Assembly: GCA_026874595.1 (NCBI GenBank)
Contig: CM049318.1
Location: forward strand, 41,336,456-41,400,455
DNA from: Sipunculus nudus
Lineage: Eukaryota; Annelida; Sipuncula; Golfingiida; Sipunculidae
DNA: 64,000 bases
Reading direction: 5' to 3'
Position 1 is the first letter of the stretch. Each line of letters begins with the position of its first letter. Under the pieces are notes generated by a model. The model saw only the letters and a program-made list of their open reading frames with translations, was not told where the DNA came from and ran no database searches. This document shows, one piece after another, positions 35,310-47,905 of this stretch. The translations under genes and the position numbers were made by a program.

Positions 35310-37300
35310 TATACGCAGTGGTAAAACGCAATCGTTTAAAACTCTGTTTTAAACAGCATGGTTTGCTGATTTTTGTCCCAATGCGCATGGTGCATGGCCA
35401 AAAAAGCTTTTATCCATTTGAGCGGGATATTGCGAGATTAAAAGCTTGGATGCACCGTGCGAAGCCCCGCTGTCATTGGTCTGAATAGTCAAGGCCATGT
35501 GGCCTGATGGCGAAACCCGGAAAACCATGCCATAGTTATAAGCAATGGTTACGTGGAAGGAGCTATAAAGCGATTGCAGCGTATAACTAATGGTTTTGTG
35601 TAGTGTCCGTTCATTTTCACTCGCGTGAATCTGCAGACTGACGGGTTGTGAGACCAAAGCCGAGGCCCTCTCTTTTCGTTCCTCGGTGTGTGGTATCAGG
35701 ATAACAGGGACTAGCTGAAAGAATACTCATGTTGTATACTTCACATATGAACGAACCATGACTTAACAAATCATTTTAATTGACCCTCAGTTCCCACTGG
35801 AGGCTAATTTGGTCCTTTATCCGACAGATGCACAAACGTTGGAATATGTCATAACAACACAAGAAGAATAATTAACAAATATTTTTTAGCACAAGCAGAA
35901 GAAGTTAACACCCAAGTCCTTTACCAAAGTCGTAGCATATCGACTATATCCCTGGTCCCACGATACTCGGATAACTTGTTCTATTTAGTTATATGATATA
36001 TGTAGCATTAAAAAATATAAAATAGTTATTTGATTGTTACTTCCCGAATACCTTTGAACTCAATGACATAGTGATCGTATCTATTTTTCTCAATTCTCGA
36101 AATATGAATATTCATTAATATGGCTCATTGTCTCAACTCGAGTATATGATATTTGTATAGACAGACGGAAACAAACTTGTATATTTCACATGGTCTGTAT
36201 TTTCCGAGATCTAGCATAAGTATTGGTTTTTATTTGCTGAACTTGGGAGCTGATAGTTACCGCAGTATTCAATGTATTTCAGATTAAGTGATTGAGGCTA
36301 TGTTATAACGATAATAAATAATAAAAAGAAACTTAATATGTGTTTACTGAACTGAAATAAAAAGGATGTTCAGAATTTGAGTTACGGGTTCACGATATGA
36401 TCAGTGGTACAGAATTGGATTGTGCACATCCATTGATTGTAAATTTGGACAATATTTCGAATAAAAAAACAGACCGGCTTGTCTGGTGAAAGAATCGTTT
36501 ATTCAATGGACCAACTTTAAAGCATTAGGAAGTTTCATATACATGCAGACAGCAGTATACTAAATGGTCGACTTAGTGGGGGCTCGCTAAGAATGCAGTC
36601 CGATTTACACCAAAATTGAACATCGTGGATACTTACACGATACCAAAATATATGATAAATTTCAATAACTTCCGTGATATCGTGCGGACACACATACGTC
36701 ACACCCTCAGGGTTAATAAAGCAAAATAAAATCGGGATGATAAATACTGTGTTTATGTATCTGTTGTCCCATTGTTTAGAAGTAATGTTGTATTATTGAG
36801 GAAGGCAAGGGGAGTGGATACTCGTATGGCCGGCACGGCTACTATTGAAATATAATACAAAATAACAAAATCTTTCAGATTATGAGATCCAAATAGTTTG
36901 AGGTACCCTTAGGCAAAATTAATTAAAAATTAAATATATATATTTGTCTACATAGTGGTTAAACAATAATTAATAACTGAAAACACGTTAAAAAAATGTA
37001 CAATTATTGTATGATCATCCATAATTTCAGATGTTTTAAAATAGGTTACAGTTACATAACTGTGACCTGTGGCCCTACATGGCAGGAGGCAGATTACTGT
37101 CGCGAATGGTGGCCTTGGGACACCGGGTGGCCTCAGGCCACATGGTGCCCATGGGACTACGGATGACCTCAGGCCACCAGCCCGCGGTGCGCCCTCCTCG
37201 ATCTGTTTTTTTCCGTAAATAGGCCACAAGGATACAAAGAAATGTGGTTCCTCAGGCCACCAGGAGTATACAGGATTAATTGTGGTTGCTGTAGGCCACA
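35310..37300. other. Intergenic stretch with repeats
   Basis: Contains an imperfect inverted repeat around gcatggtgcatgg (about 35385) and ggatgcaccgtgc (about 35449). At about 37060-37310 there are degenerate units of the type cctcaggccacc...aggatac. No gene recognised. Confidence 0.45.
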
Positions 37301-37314
37301 AGGATACACAGCAT

Positions 37315-37543
37315 CACAGGGGCCTGTCTCAGAAGCTGAAAAAATAATATCCCGGAATTTTTAGCCACAAAACCCAGGAATAAGCGATACAACCGATTGT
37401 GACATATACAGCTCCTTGAGTGTTGTTATTAAGTAGTCAAGGAGCTGTATATGTCACAATAGGTTGTATCGCTTTTTCTTGGTGCATAGTGGATCAAAAT
37501 TCCGGGATATTATTTAATCAGTCTTCTGTGACAAGCCCCTGTG
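37315..37543. mobile_element. 229-bp foldback MITE with 8-bp target duplication (hAT-like)
   Basis: The two halves are inverted copies: CACAGGGGCCTGTC...AATAATATCCCGGAATTTT at the left, matching in reverse at the right, and an inner pair aagcgatacaacc / ggttgtatcgctt around cagctccttga. CACAGCAT flanks it exactly on both sides (37307-37314 and 37544-37551). An 8-bp duplication and CA...TG ends fit hAT-superfamily elements. It encodes nothing. Confidence 0.88.
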
Positions 37544-38143
37544 CACAGCATCGTACCTTTAGTGTATCCCTAGGCCACCATAATATACCGGCATAATATA
37601 CATGAGGTGTTCTTGGGTGAAAGAAGTATACTAACAAAATATTAAAATCTGAATTCGATGTTCTTTCATGAACTATGGAACTATGGGTCTGAAAAAATGG
37701 CTGGCCACTTTACGTCGTTTTGACTTACAAACAATGATATTTGTTATACAGATGATGGACCATGTTTTAACTTTTTGGTTTGTAATTTTTGTTTTGCAGC
37801 TAATAACATGAATCAGTGGCCCAATATTTGATATAAGAGGAGATTTACCAAGGGCCTGCCTGTATAATAAGTAAGAAATTTCTAGTTCAAGCGGTTACGA
37901 TTTGTGCCATGTGAAAGGACGATGGACAAACGGTGATCGCTATAGCTCAGATGACCTATGGTTAGCTCAGCTAAAAATGGATGTACCTCCCTTGGAAAAC
38001 GTTACGTGTCTTTACGCTGTTCTGTCACAAATTTGGTGGGTAATTTCACACGTCTTAGACTAAAAGGAGCAAACTCTCATTAAAGTACATATAGGAACTG
38101 GGAGGTATACAGTGCAGGTTTGCTGACATACAGATATTTGTGA

Positions 38144-38145
<2 letters not shown>

Positions 38146-38191
<46 letters not shown>
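38146..38191. repeat. (TA)n microsatellite
   Basis: About 46 bp of alternating AT. Confidence 0.9.
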
Positions 38192-38203
<12 letters not shown>

Positions 38204-38660
38204 TTATATACCATCATTCCTTGCATGATCCAATCAGTGTACAGAGTATTTTGGATCAATTCAGCCAATGAATAAAATTAACTCAGCTGGTCAGTTAGAT
38301 ACAAATTTACGTAAACTTACTCTAATGTTCAGGAAATTCAAGATAGGACTACGAAGTGTTCAGCACCTGTTTTCAATTTAAAAACCCTTTCATTTGATAT
38401 ATCACAGATGGGTGTATGCAAATCTAGGCAACTTAGGTATAAGTATCACTGAATTTGTATTTTTAATTAAATAATTAATTAGTGATACCTGATTGAAACA
38501 TGATCCCCAAATTAGATTCATGCAGATTTTTATGTTTTAAGGTTGTAATCACACTCCAGTTGTTGGAATTGTTTCTGTTACAATTTGTGGTGGGTCGGCC
38601 TGCATACGGCCTGGACTATAAGTGGGCTAGAGAAAGAGTTCACCAAACCATATATGTACT

Positions 38661-39100
38661 ACTAGCTGATAAACCCGGTTTACCGGGCTTTTTACCGGGT
38701 TCGGGATATGAGTAAATTTCACAGGATTGTTTGATCTTTTTTTTTATTTTAAAGATTAAAAGAAAAAAATATAGATTTTCAGTGGTTTACAGTCTCAATA
38801 AGATATATACAAATATTTTGTAAACATTTATTTTGTGGCGCTATGCTCGTGGCAAGGAATTCACACACCGGTATGTTGACCTTGAAGACCTGGTCAGTGG
38901 TGATTTTTACATTAATTTGTGGATTGGAATGAAACGCGGGGGCCCTCCGGTTTTCGATGACCTTTGACTGGTTACTATTTTTGGACGTTTAAAGTACAGG
39001 TAAATATGAGGAAGACATTAATTCTAGATAGCTTAACATAACCTCTAATTTAATCGAATAGGAAGACATGAAAGATGTTTAAATGTAAGTTTTAAGGCAA
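38661..39100 (+). repeat. Dispersed repeat R2, copy 1
   Basis: Begins actagctgataaacccgg with a GC-rich hairpin (cccggtttaccggg). It continues with tatagattttcagtgg, gctcgtgg, ttcacacaccggtatgtt and gaccttgaagacct, and ends near aggaagacatgaaagatg. The same order of words is found at 48787-49183. It is probably a non-autonomous element; no ends were proven. Confidence 0.7.
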
Positions 39101-39109
39101 GGAAATTGT

Positions 39110-40280
39110 TGCTGAAGAGAGAAACGGAAATGTACATACCTCGTTAGTAGCAGAAGCGGACCCTAGGGGAGTCCAGGAGGTCGGTCCCCCTTTCAGCTGC
39201 AACCTTTTTTAATCGTATCAGACCAATTTTGAGACCTGGAACGTTCGCCCCCATCCCAACCCAACCTTTTTTTCCGGAAATGGGGACCTTGTATTGGGTT
39301 TTACCATTATCCTCCTTGGTTGAACCACTCCTTTTCGTAAAGCGAGCCAGAGTCATGTGTTTTTCACATTGACTGACCACAAACTAGCCCTAGCACCCGT
39401 CCTCTCTTACTACGCTACGCTCTGGATACCGCCGCATTTAATGCAGTTAACCACACACGTGAGTCAGAGCCTTTGTTAAATGTCAGCCCAGAAATGCATA
39501 AATCCGTCACTGAAAGCAAGGTTATACATATGCACGGTAGTCCTGAAATCGGCTTATCGGTTTGAGGTGACCACAAAGAATATCCGGTCTTTGCCGAAGG
39601 CAGTTCGGCTGTTTTCGGTGTTAGCCTCCGTTCATATCAGAAACCACGCAAAAATCACTCAAAATGAGGTGTGCAATAAAAATTATTTATTCTAATAACG
39701 ACCATGTCACTGAGGGAACAATAACCTTTAAAATGAGGTTTGGCACAGTATCATACGCTACGCGGTTTCAGAAAACGTTGCGAACAGAGGTGGACCGAAT
39801 TCCTTTTATAAGTATTAGATGAATAAACGTATTTATATTACATTAATTGCAAAACTATAGTTAAAATAACTAATGCAAGACATTCTCAATGGCTCAGACG
39901 GTAGCGTTCAGTGGTCTGCAGGGTGGCGGTAACCGGAGAATCCGGAGACAAACACCGAACTTACACGTCCCACTACTATCAAAGCCACATCGATTCGAGG
40001 ATTGAACCCGGGAGGCGGAGGGCGCCGAGTGCGTTTTAGCTGAGCGCTAATATAAGAAGCGTACCGTATTGTGCTGCCATCTGTCAACCATTTGCAAAAC
40101 TAATCATAAAGTTTACATTCTTCTTTCATTATAAATTTCTATATTTAAACCTGCGAGTAGCTGGGAGTTATTTTTTTTCAGTCTATTTTGAGTCTGCGTG
40201 TGTATTTATGTGTTTTCTCAAGATACCTCAAGAAAGGGCGCCATAAATACAATATATATGTGTGTGTGTGTGTATGTTCA
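39110..40280. other. Intergenic stretch, possible SINE-like patch
   Basis: At 39890-40040 there are words like ggctcagacggtagcg and (reverse strand) gggttcaatcctcg that resemble A- and B-box promoter sequences, but on opposite strands, so I do not call a SINE. Nothing else is supported. Confidence 0.3.
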
Positions 40281-40281
40281 G

Positions 40282-41563
40282 TGCATTTCATAGATGGAAA
40301 ACCAACTGAACAGAATCCAGTTCCTAAACTTTTATTAGGATATGATGCAACAAAACCACACACACATGGACGAAAGTTACCTGTAAAACCACCTGTGTCA
40401 ACTACGGACTGGCCAGCTAAAAGAGGAAAACTGCTGAATGATGAATCTGTTTCATGCACTGATCCAGAAGAATCTAATTCGAAAGTCACAGGTGATAATC
40501 TTGTACCAGAACCTACTTGCCGAAATGTTGAAACACAATTATTGCCTGACATGACAGATAAGGCTGTTGAGACCAGCTGGGCAACTACAGATGGAGATCA
40601 CAGTTATGCAAGCAGAGAAACCAATAAGCTGGATAATGCAACACAAACAGTGCACATAACAACTGCAAATAAAAGGACTGGGTGTACGCCTGAAGAATTA
40701 TCTTTAGAAGTAGCTTAAAGAATGGTGAAAACGGTTTCTGATGATCTTTGGGTATGATACCGGCATATCTATAAATAGATTCTGGACTCTTGTTGCTGTC
40801 TAAAACCAGTTCAGTTAGTTGAGTGACAAACTGTATCATGAAGACCAGGTTCTAATTATATTTTTTCGCTTCAGACAATACTTCCACTTTGCTATATTGG
40901 CAAGGATTTTTGATGTGTCTGAAGGTCTTGCTTCTATTATTATTGCAAACTGGATTAATTTAATGGCAAAACACCTATCCCATGCAGTTATAATTTGGCT
41001 GCCAAGAGAAACATTTAAAGCTTGTGTACCAACCTCATTAAAAAAAGGTGGATGTGAAAATACAACATGCATAATTGATTGTGCTGAAAGCTCGGGGAGA
41101 ATCCTACAAGTCACATAACACTGTGAAATATCTTGTTGGAATCGCACCACATTGACATATCATGTTTATTCCAAGAGCATATGGAGGACGTGCTAGTGAC
41201 AAGTTCATTGTTTACAATTCAGGATTTTTGGGAGCTTGCAGCTCAATGATGAAATAATGGCATATCGTGGCTTCACCATTAAGGACCTTCTGTTTCCCAG
41301 GAAAGTAAAATTAAACATACCTGCTTTCACAAAAGGCTGTGATCAGTTATCTGAAAGGGAGGTTACGGTTACTAGAAGAAATTGCCATTTTGCGCATTCA
41401 TGTAGAACGTGCAATCAGGAGACTTAAAGTTTATAAAATATTAGCTGGTTCTCTCCCTACGTCAACATTGAAGAAAGCTGATAATATTTTATTAGTCTGT
41501 GCTGCACTTGTCAACCTAAGGATAGCATTGGTACGTGGCTGCAGTGACTGTGAAGAAATTTAA
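40282..41563 (+). pseudogene. Dead THAP-domain / DDE_Tnp_4-type transposase (Harbinger/ISL2EU-like)
   Basis: After an acceptor-like tatgttcag, the frame reads VHFIDGKPTEQNPVPKLLLG, the C-terminal half of a THAP zinc finger, then a linker to a stop at 40716-40718. Downstream, in shifted frames, come HEDQVLIIFFRFRQYFHFAI, ...SEGLASIIIANWINLM, CIIDCAES (first catalytic Asp), YKSHNTVKYLVGIAPH, GGRASDK, LNDEIMAYRGFTIKDLL, and HVERAIRRLK (catalytic Glu) with LLVCAALVNLR. These are hallmarks of the DDE_Tnp_4 family. Breaks: stop at 40716-40718, frame changes before 40819 and near 41340, stops at about 41150 and 41255, and Asp replaced by Tyr (TAT at 41263-41265) in the usual ADRGF motif. No terminal repeats found. 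Confidence 0.85.
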
Positions 41564-41933
41564 GGAATAAATTCCAGTTGCTAAGTATTAAAGGAACACT
41601 TTAAATAACCACATTCAAACTGCTATTTCATGTTTTCCTCACATTGTTTTATTTTTGAATACTTGATGTAGAACTTAAATTGTTGTACCAATTGTGTAAA
41701 TTGTTGATTAAACATGTAGTGCAAACAAATATCTGGCACTATTTATTTATTTACATGAGTTAAAAGGAATTTTCCTTTGATCCTAAAACATATGGTGCAT
41801 AAAGTAACCACATGTGTACTCTTTAAATGGTGTATTACGCAATGACAACCCACAGGGTAGATAAGCTTTTGTAATGTGTCCGATAAATGTCAGCAGCTGG
41901 TATTCCCGTGCCTGGCAGTCCTACTGTACATAA

Positions 41934-42451
41934 TTAAAGGGACATAATCAGGAGCAATATTATGCCTATTCCTTCACACTATCAGTTCAGTTTTGCTTTA
42001 TACAAAAGTTTCCCAGCAAAATAATCTCAGCGCACAGTCTCAGTACCTCGCATACGGCTGTTTAACACCTTGTAATGGCTCTTGTTGTTGGTAAACACAG
42101 TCCACGTGAGTCTTTTTTTAAGATAACAAGGCCGCGTGACCGGAGTTCCGATTGTGAGCCGCAACACGTTTTGTTTTAGCCAGAGGAAACATGTATTACA
42201 TTTTTGAGGCCAAGGCAGCCAGGGCATCTTCTGATTGACACGTGTTGTGGCTCCGCGATGCACACGTCCCCATGTGCTGTGTTTTTGTTGACACGTGTGA
42301 TCGCGCCCAGTCCACTGTTTTTAACACTCGTTTACACGAGCAAGCAAACGGTTTCAAGGAAATATATTGGCAGGTAGCGAATAATTTTAAAGAGAAGAAA
42401 CTATTTTTCGTGTTAATTCAACATGATTTTAAGTCGATTGGGCCCCTTTAA
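41934..42451 (-). mobile_element. TTAA-flanked MITE, copy B (inverted)
   Basis: Reverse-complement copy of the 32592-33098 element, bounded by TTAA at 41934-41937 and 42448-42451. It lies about 370 bp after the dead transposase, but its TTAA ends do not fit that Harbinger-like family, so the two are probably unrelated. Confidence 0.82.
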
Positions 42452-42949
42452 ACAATCATTAATGAGCGGTCAACACTGTCCTTAAAGGGGGCATGTGTCA
42501 CTACCCCAACACATCAACTATGAAAGTATACATAGCTGTCCTTGCTTTTGTAAGTCTTCATTTTACGATAGTCAATCGCTTTGGAATCAACGAGGTAGGT
42601 TGATATGTCCACTGAACTGATGAAAGGTCAGACCTTCATATTATCTCCCAACCGATTTACTTTCCCAGGGTGGGGTACTTTCTTGTCAGTGCCAAGAACA
42701 TAAAGATCAGATAGTCCCTCTGCTTGAGCTACCCTTGAATTACCAGTCATCATGACTTAAATCAGTGAAAGCTAAGGACAAAAAAAAGAGCACACGAGGC
42801 TAAGCAAACAGCCACGTAGGAGTCAATGACCACTGCCTATATGAGGGCAGTAACCCCGCTGATGGTGGCCCGACTGCAGCGCTGCAGTTGGCTGATAAGG
42901 AACGAGGGGAACATGGTCGCCGATAAAGGGGTCCAAAGTCTATGTGCTA

Positions 42950-43740
42950 TGAGCATAAAAAAAATATGAATTTAAGCATCCAGACAGACAAGGTACAAAT
43001 TGTATCTATTTTCCTTAAAACCTTATATTAAAAAGTCTTGGCAAGTCTTCTTTGAATCCTGAATTTAGGTAACTTAAATCTTATAATACATGTCAAATAC
43101 AGTCAGACAGGGCACACATTGTATCCTTAAGCCCTAGATCTTCCAACACAAGTTCCAGGGAGATCATGGAAAATCCCACTGGGAACCTGCACAAGACAGG
43201 CCAAAAACATGATTTGAGTACCTTTAACGTCAGATGGGTACAAATTGTATGCAATAGGCCTAGGTCCTGGGCAAAGCTCCTTTGAAATTTGAAATTAGGT
43301 CATGGTGACCTATTTTCTGCAAGCTGCTGGCCAGAAGCATAATTTTGATCAGTCAGACAAGGCACAAAATGTATCCATTAGCCCTAGACTCTTCTTACAT
43401 GACACTCAGGGAATTCCTCAGCAATTCTCCTTGGAAACTTAAAATTGGGTCATGGTGACCCATATTCTGCGAGCTATGGGCCAGAAACATGATTTGAGCA
43501 CCCAGACAGACAGGGTACAAATTGTGTCCATATTCCTGGGAACCCTCATTTGTGAAATCCAGGGGGGGGGGGGCTTGGCAGGTTTCTTATGAATCCTGAA
43601 ATTTTTATTTTTTTGTCCATTTTTCAACATAGTACCATTAGCCATAGGCTATGCTCACAGACAATATTCGACATTAATAAAAGAAATGAGCACCAAGTCA
43701 AATTTAGCTTAGCGTCATGGCCCATGGGCCACTTGTTTAT
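42950..43740 (+). repeat. Degenerate tandem array ending in a CACTTGTTTA-type terminus
   Basis: Diverged units share cagacagacagggtacaaattgt, gtcatggtgacc and gggccagaaacatgatttgag (near 42980, 43100, 43225, 43345 and 43500). The right end gcgtcatggcccatgggccacttgttta resembles the right end of the element at 59030-61644, so this is probably an older member of the same type. A G run sits at about 43563-43573. Confidence 0.6.
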
Positions 43741-44840
43741 ATCCTGTGAACGACATAGCAGAGCCATATGTGACAATTGCCCATCAACTTTTCATATATT
43801 TTTATGATTTTTATTACTTTTGTATGGTGATTTTAATCATGATTGGAATCATACCAGCCCAGATAGATATTGATATGATCTTTAATTCTTTAAAACAAGG
43901 TCTATAGTCCTAATGCGAACCTGTGCAATGGGATATACACCAGGTATAATGCTTCAATGCTGGACCATTACGTTTCAAGTACATGTGTAACATGTATATG
44001 AACAATGCAAGTATAGTAAAGGTTTGTATCAAGTTAGCGTATAAACGCTTAGTATTGTAGGGATTTAACTTAGTGACCATGCTTTGATCACCAGGCTTTC
44101 AGCCGTGTGTTTGAGTCTTAGTTTGCTATCATCATACTCAGCAGGTAGTCAAGCAACCTCAATGATTTCAGGCTCACATATATATCACCATTAGTTCTAC
44201 GAGGATCCAGGATATCTATAACATATATTTTTTAATTATTGAGACATTTCAATGTACATAGAAATTGTAATTATCCTAGACACTGTAAAACACCAGTTCT
44301 GTGTAATTTATCATATAAATATTTAATATTATGAGCTGAGTTTTGGTGCATTCTAAATAGTTATGTGAAGTTTAGTCAGTGTTAATTACAGGATATTTAA
44401 TATTATATTACAGAAGTTTTAGGTATATTAAGACAAGTCACAAAACACAGAAATTCAGTTTGTCATGATTTAAGGGGTAGAAATCATAGCGTCGGTCACC
44501 CTCAGCCAGCCAATCAGCTCCCCGCTGGGCGGTGATTACCTAAGACCAGATGCGCATTAACAGTCAGAGAGTCTCCAGCATAGCCAGCGGTCAACAGTCT
44601 GGTTCCCAGGAGCCGAAGATCACATCTGTGTTTAGATTTCAAGTTATCATATACCCCGGCAATACGTCAACCAGCCTGAGCCTGCAAGCCTCAATGTAGC
44701 TCTACATATGTAATAAACGACTGAACATTATGTGGACTTTTGAATCATCAATACTTTACAAGTACTAAACATTTTGAACGAGAACCAATTCCAAAACATC
44801 ACTGCTGAAATTCTGGCATGGGTGCACACAACACAAAAAT
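43741..44840. other. Possible solo LTR or promoter-like stretch
   Basis: Within 44465-44760 there is a GC-richer block with a CCAAT-type word (agccaatcagc, about 44507), and later aataaacgactgaac followed by tatgtggactttt. This layout is common in retrotransposon LTRs, but no matching second LTR, primer site or target duplication was found. Confidence 0.3.
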
Positions 44841-44841
44841 G

Positions 44842-45185
44842 ATTGTAGCAGGCACCACCAGTCTTTTATACGACAAAGCTATCACAGATATATACATAAG
44901 CCCAATTTCAGGCTGATATATCAAACCCCTCCTGAGAAATAAGCAGGGACATACACTGTGCAAAAAGTATTGTAGGCGGCGCCACCAGTCTTGTATTCGA
45001 TAAAGCTTCCTGATATGTAAAAATATGCCAGATTTCAGGCTGATATATCAAATTTCTCCGGAGAAATAAGCAGGCGCATACACCGTGAAAAGGTCATTGT
45101 AGGTAGCGACACCTGTCTTGTGAACAAGAAAGCAATCAAAGACGCATAGACAGGTCTAAATATCAGGCCAATACATCAAACTTTC
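44842..45185 (+). repeat. 127-bp tandem repeat, three diverged units
   Basis: Units start with attgtag at about 44842, 44969 and 45096. They share accagtctt, tttcaggctgatatatcaaa and gagaaataagcagg. The third is truncated. Confidence 0.75.
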
Positions 45186-45219
45186 TTTAGTTTGATTCAC
45201 TGTACTGACCAGGCTTAGG

Positions 45220-45680
45220 TGAGAAAGGCAGTTGCGCCGAGTGAACTGTGACAAATTGCTGGCTCAATCTACTGCACTGAGTGAACTCTTGACCTGCACC
45301 TGGCTAGACTGTTGGAACTTTTGACCTGTACCTGGCTGCACTGAGTGAACTCTTGACCCGTTGCATAATTTGACACAGTTTGCAGTCTGCAAAGCTATAA
45401 ATAGATCCAGAATCATCTTTGGCGCAAAATCTGATGCAGTGGGCAGTCTGATAAAGCTATAAATAGAATGCAGCTACTGCACTGAGTGAACTTTTGACCC
45501 ATACCTTGCTGCACTGAGTGAACTCTTGACCTGTTGCCTAATCTGATACAGTTTTTAGTGTGCCAAAGCTATAAATAAATCCAGGCTGACCTTTGGCCTG
45601 TTGCCAAATCTGAAATAATTGGCATTCTGCCAAGCTATTTATAGATTCAGGCACCATCTTGGTCTGTTCGTATATCTGAT
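45220..45680 (+). repeat. Short interspersed tandem words (ctgcactgagtgaactcttgacc)
   Basis: The word tgcactgagtgaactcttgacc occurs about five times between 45230 and 45535, alternating with a caaagctataaata(g/a)atcc word (near 45392, 45447, 45566). It is a decayed composite minisatellite. Confidence 0.65.
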
Positions 45681-45689
45681 GACACATAC

Positions 45690-47080
45690 TGAAAGACTTT
45701 GGCCAAAAATGTTTTTTTTTTTCAAGCTGATGTATTCATAAGATTTTTTTTTATAAAAAAGTTAAGAATAGCAAGAGATGCAGTCCTTTCATTTTTAAAG
45801 GTCTAATAATTGTGCAAAAATCATTTGAGTAAACTTTATCAAAGGCCACCTAAGAATCATTTTTGTGCAATGTTACATAAACTTAAACAGCAGTTTTGCA
45901 GAAGGATCCTATTGCAGTCCTCAGTTTTGAAATAGGCTTACTAATGGCCGCAAGACCATCTTAAGCTTTCTATGACTCCACCAAAAATCAATGAACCCGT
46001 CCTATTCTTATACAATTAAAAAAACCCTATCCTAAAATATTCTTGTGAAAAATTAAACCATTCAGATTGACAGTTTCATCATAAAGCATTTTTAAGCTGA
46101 AAGTGGCTTAAATTATAAGGTTTCTGGCCGTAAAAAAAAAAACATATCGATGTTGGTGGTGTCACAAAAACTGCAATTTCAAATATGAGTCACTTACCAG
46201 TATTTGCACAAAATTTAGTGATCCTAGATCCTATTGTTTCTGAGATTGTTATGTTAGTATGCTTACTTGCCAAATGACTACTTTCAAATTCCTGTAATAA
46301 GGCCAAAATTCATCAAACCAAATCCATTTGAATAAACTTGAGAGAGCTGGTCTCTGTGATCATTTTTGTGAAATGTTGAACCATTTGGTTGAATTATTTT
46401 AGAGAAGAAGATTTTCAAATGTTTTTTTTAGCTGTTTCCCCATAAAATGTAATTAATGCAGGTGGCACCACAAAACACTCAATCCCATAACATTTGATAT
46501 GTGGCCGATTTTTGCATAAAATTTGGGGATGCTAGTTCCTGTTATTCCTGAGAAATTATGGATTAATGTACTAATGACCGATGACCCCTGTACAGGAAAG
46601 GTCGATGCAGGTGGCGCAACCAATACTTTATTTTCAAATATGACTCATGTAACCAACATTTGCATAAAATTTGATGATGATTGCTCCAGTCGTTTGTGAT
46701 AATGTGATTTTAGTATCTTTTTACCGCCAAACGACTAAGTTCAGCTTCCTGTAACTCGGCCAAAATTCTCTTAACTGGAATCATTCGAAAAAACCTGAGA
46801 AAGATTGTTTCAAGAAATATTTTTGTGAAAAAATGAATGATTTGGCTTGACAGTTTCTGAGAAGAAGATTTAAAAGCTTTTATTTAGCTTTTTCCCTGTT
46901 AAATCTAATTAAACGCAAATAGCCAAAAAATAAGCAAAATCCGACAGAGTTTTTAGATGACTAATTTTTTGCATTACGTTTGGTGATGCTAGCGCCTGCC
47001 GTTTTCAAGATAGTATGGGTTAATGTACAGACGACGGACGACGCCGCACCATCGCATAAGCTCACAGGTTCGCTAAAAAT
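45690..47080 (+). repeat. Roughly 440-bp diverged tandem repeat with a GACGACGGACGACG terminus
   Basis: Recurring words include cctgtaa(t/c)..ggccaaaatt, agagaagaagatt, tttagctgtttccc / tttagctttttccc, gcaggtggc(a/g)c, and tttggtgatgctag. Clear copies lie near 46290-46570 and 46730-47000, with an older one before. It ends agacgacggacgacgccgcaccatcgcataagctcac, a terminus type frequent in molluscan repeats. Confidence 0.65.
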
Positions 47081-47427
47081 TGAGTGGTTTATGTTATCTA
47101 CTACATTTGTCATAGTTAATACATTTAAAAGACCATGACAGTCGGATGGTCTGACTTCGAGCCAAAAGCCTGGTCGCAGCACTCACAGGCTGACCTTAAG
47201 TGACCATTGTGATTTCATATGGTCCAGTGGGGACTGACTGCCTTAGCTGCCTGCAAAGCAGAGCACTGCATGTCTGTGACCTCCTGACCCTTCCCACATA
47301 CACATACAAGGAAAATTATTTAATGACTATGCACCAACTCTGTGCCACACGTTAACACTTAAGCTCAGATTTGTCAGGTATAAAACTCCAGATTGTCTAT
47401 GACTGTTTGAATTAATGCAATGAATGC

Positions 47428-47905
47428 TTTCAAGGTGCCCATTCACCTTTTTGAAAAAAAAATTATTTGATTTCTGGCTTCCTCTTATATATACATGTAT
47501 TTATGATCTAAGGGTAATTCTGGTTATGAAAATTCTTATAACGCCTCCGTAACGGATGTATGAACTTGTTTATCAACAACGTGTTTGTAAACATATCAAT
47601 GTTGACAAACGGGAAAAACATATAACCTAAGATGGTTGGTTGCATATATGCCGAGGTTGGAAGGTCATTTGTCGTAAAACGCTATTTGCAAACCTCTATA
47701 GTTTATATCTGACGTGCCACCAGATGCCCTTGTTGAATTTGTTTTAATTATTTTGGCTGGCCCCCATATATTATAAACACGTTGATATAAACGAAACAAG
47801 CAGCCTGTGTGCGGTGATATCCACGTTTTCTGGCCTAATTTTATAAAATCTTCAAGGGAGTACCTTTGGTTTATAACGGTCAGATAGGTGATTGGGCCCC
47901 TTTAA
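47428..47905. mobile_element. MITE with TTAAAGGGGCCCAATCACCT-type inverted ends
   Basis: The right end reads aggtgattgggcccctttaa (47886-47905). The left end ttcaaggtgcccattcacct (47428-47447) is its imperfect inverse. The terminal 20 bp resemble one end of the TTAA MITE at 32592, so this is probably a related family with a different interior. Confidence 0.65.

Noticed and set aside
39890-40040. tRNA-derived SINE or tRNA gene
   Set aside because: The A-box-like and B-box-like words lie on opposite strands and no cloverleaf can be drawn.
40188-40281. N-terminal extension (MSLRVYLCVF...) of the THAP frame
   Set aside because: It runs through a GT microsatellite into a polypyrimidine-AG acceptor. 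The recognisable THAP sequence begins only at 40282.
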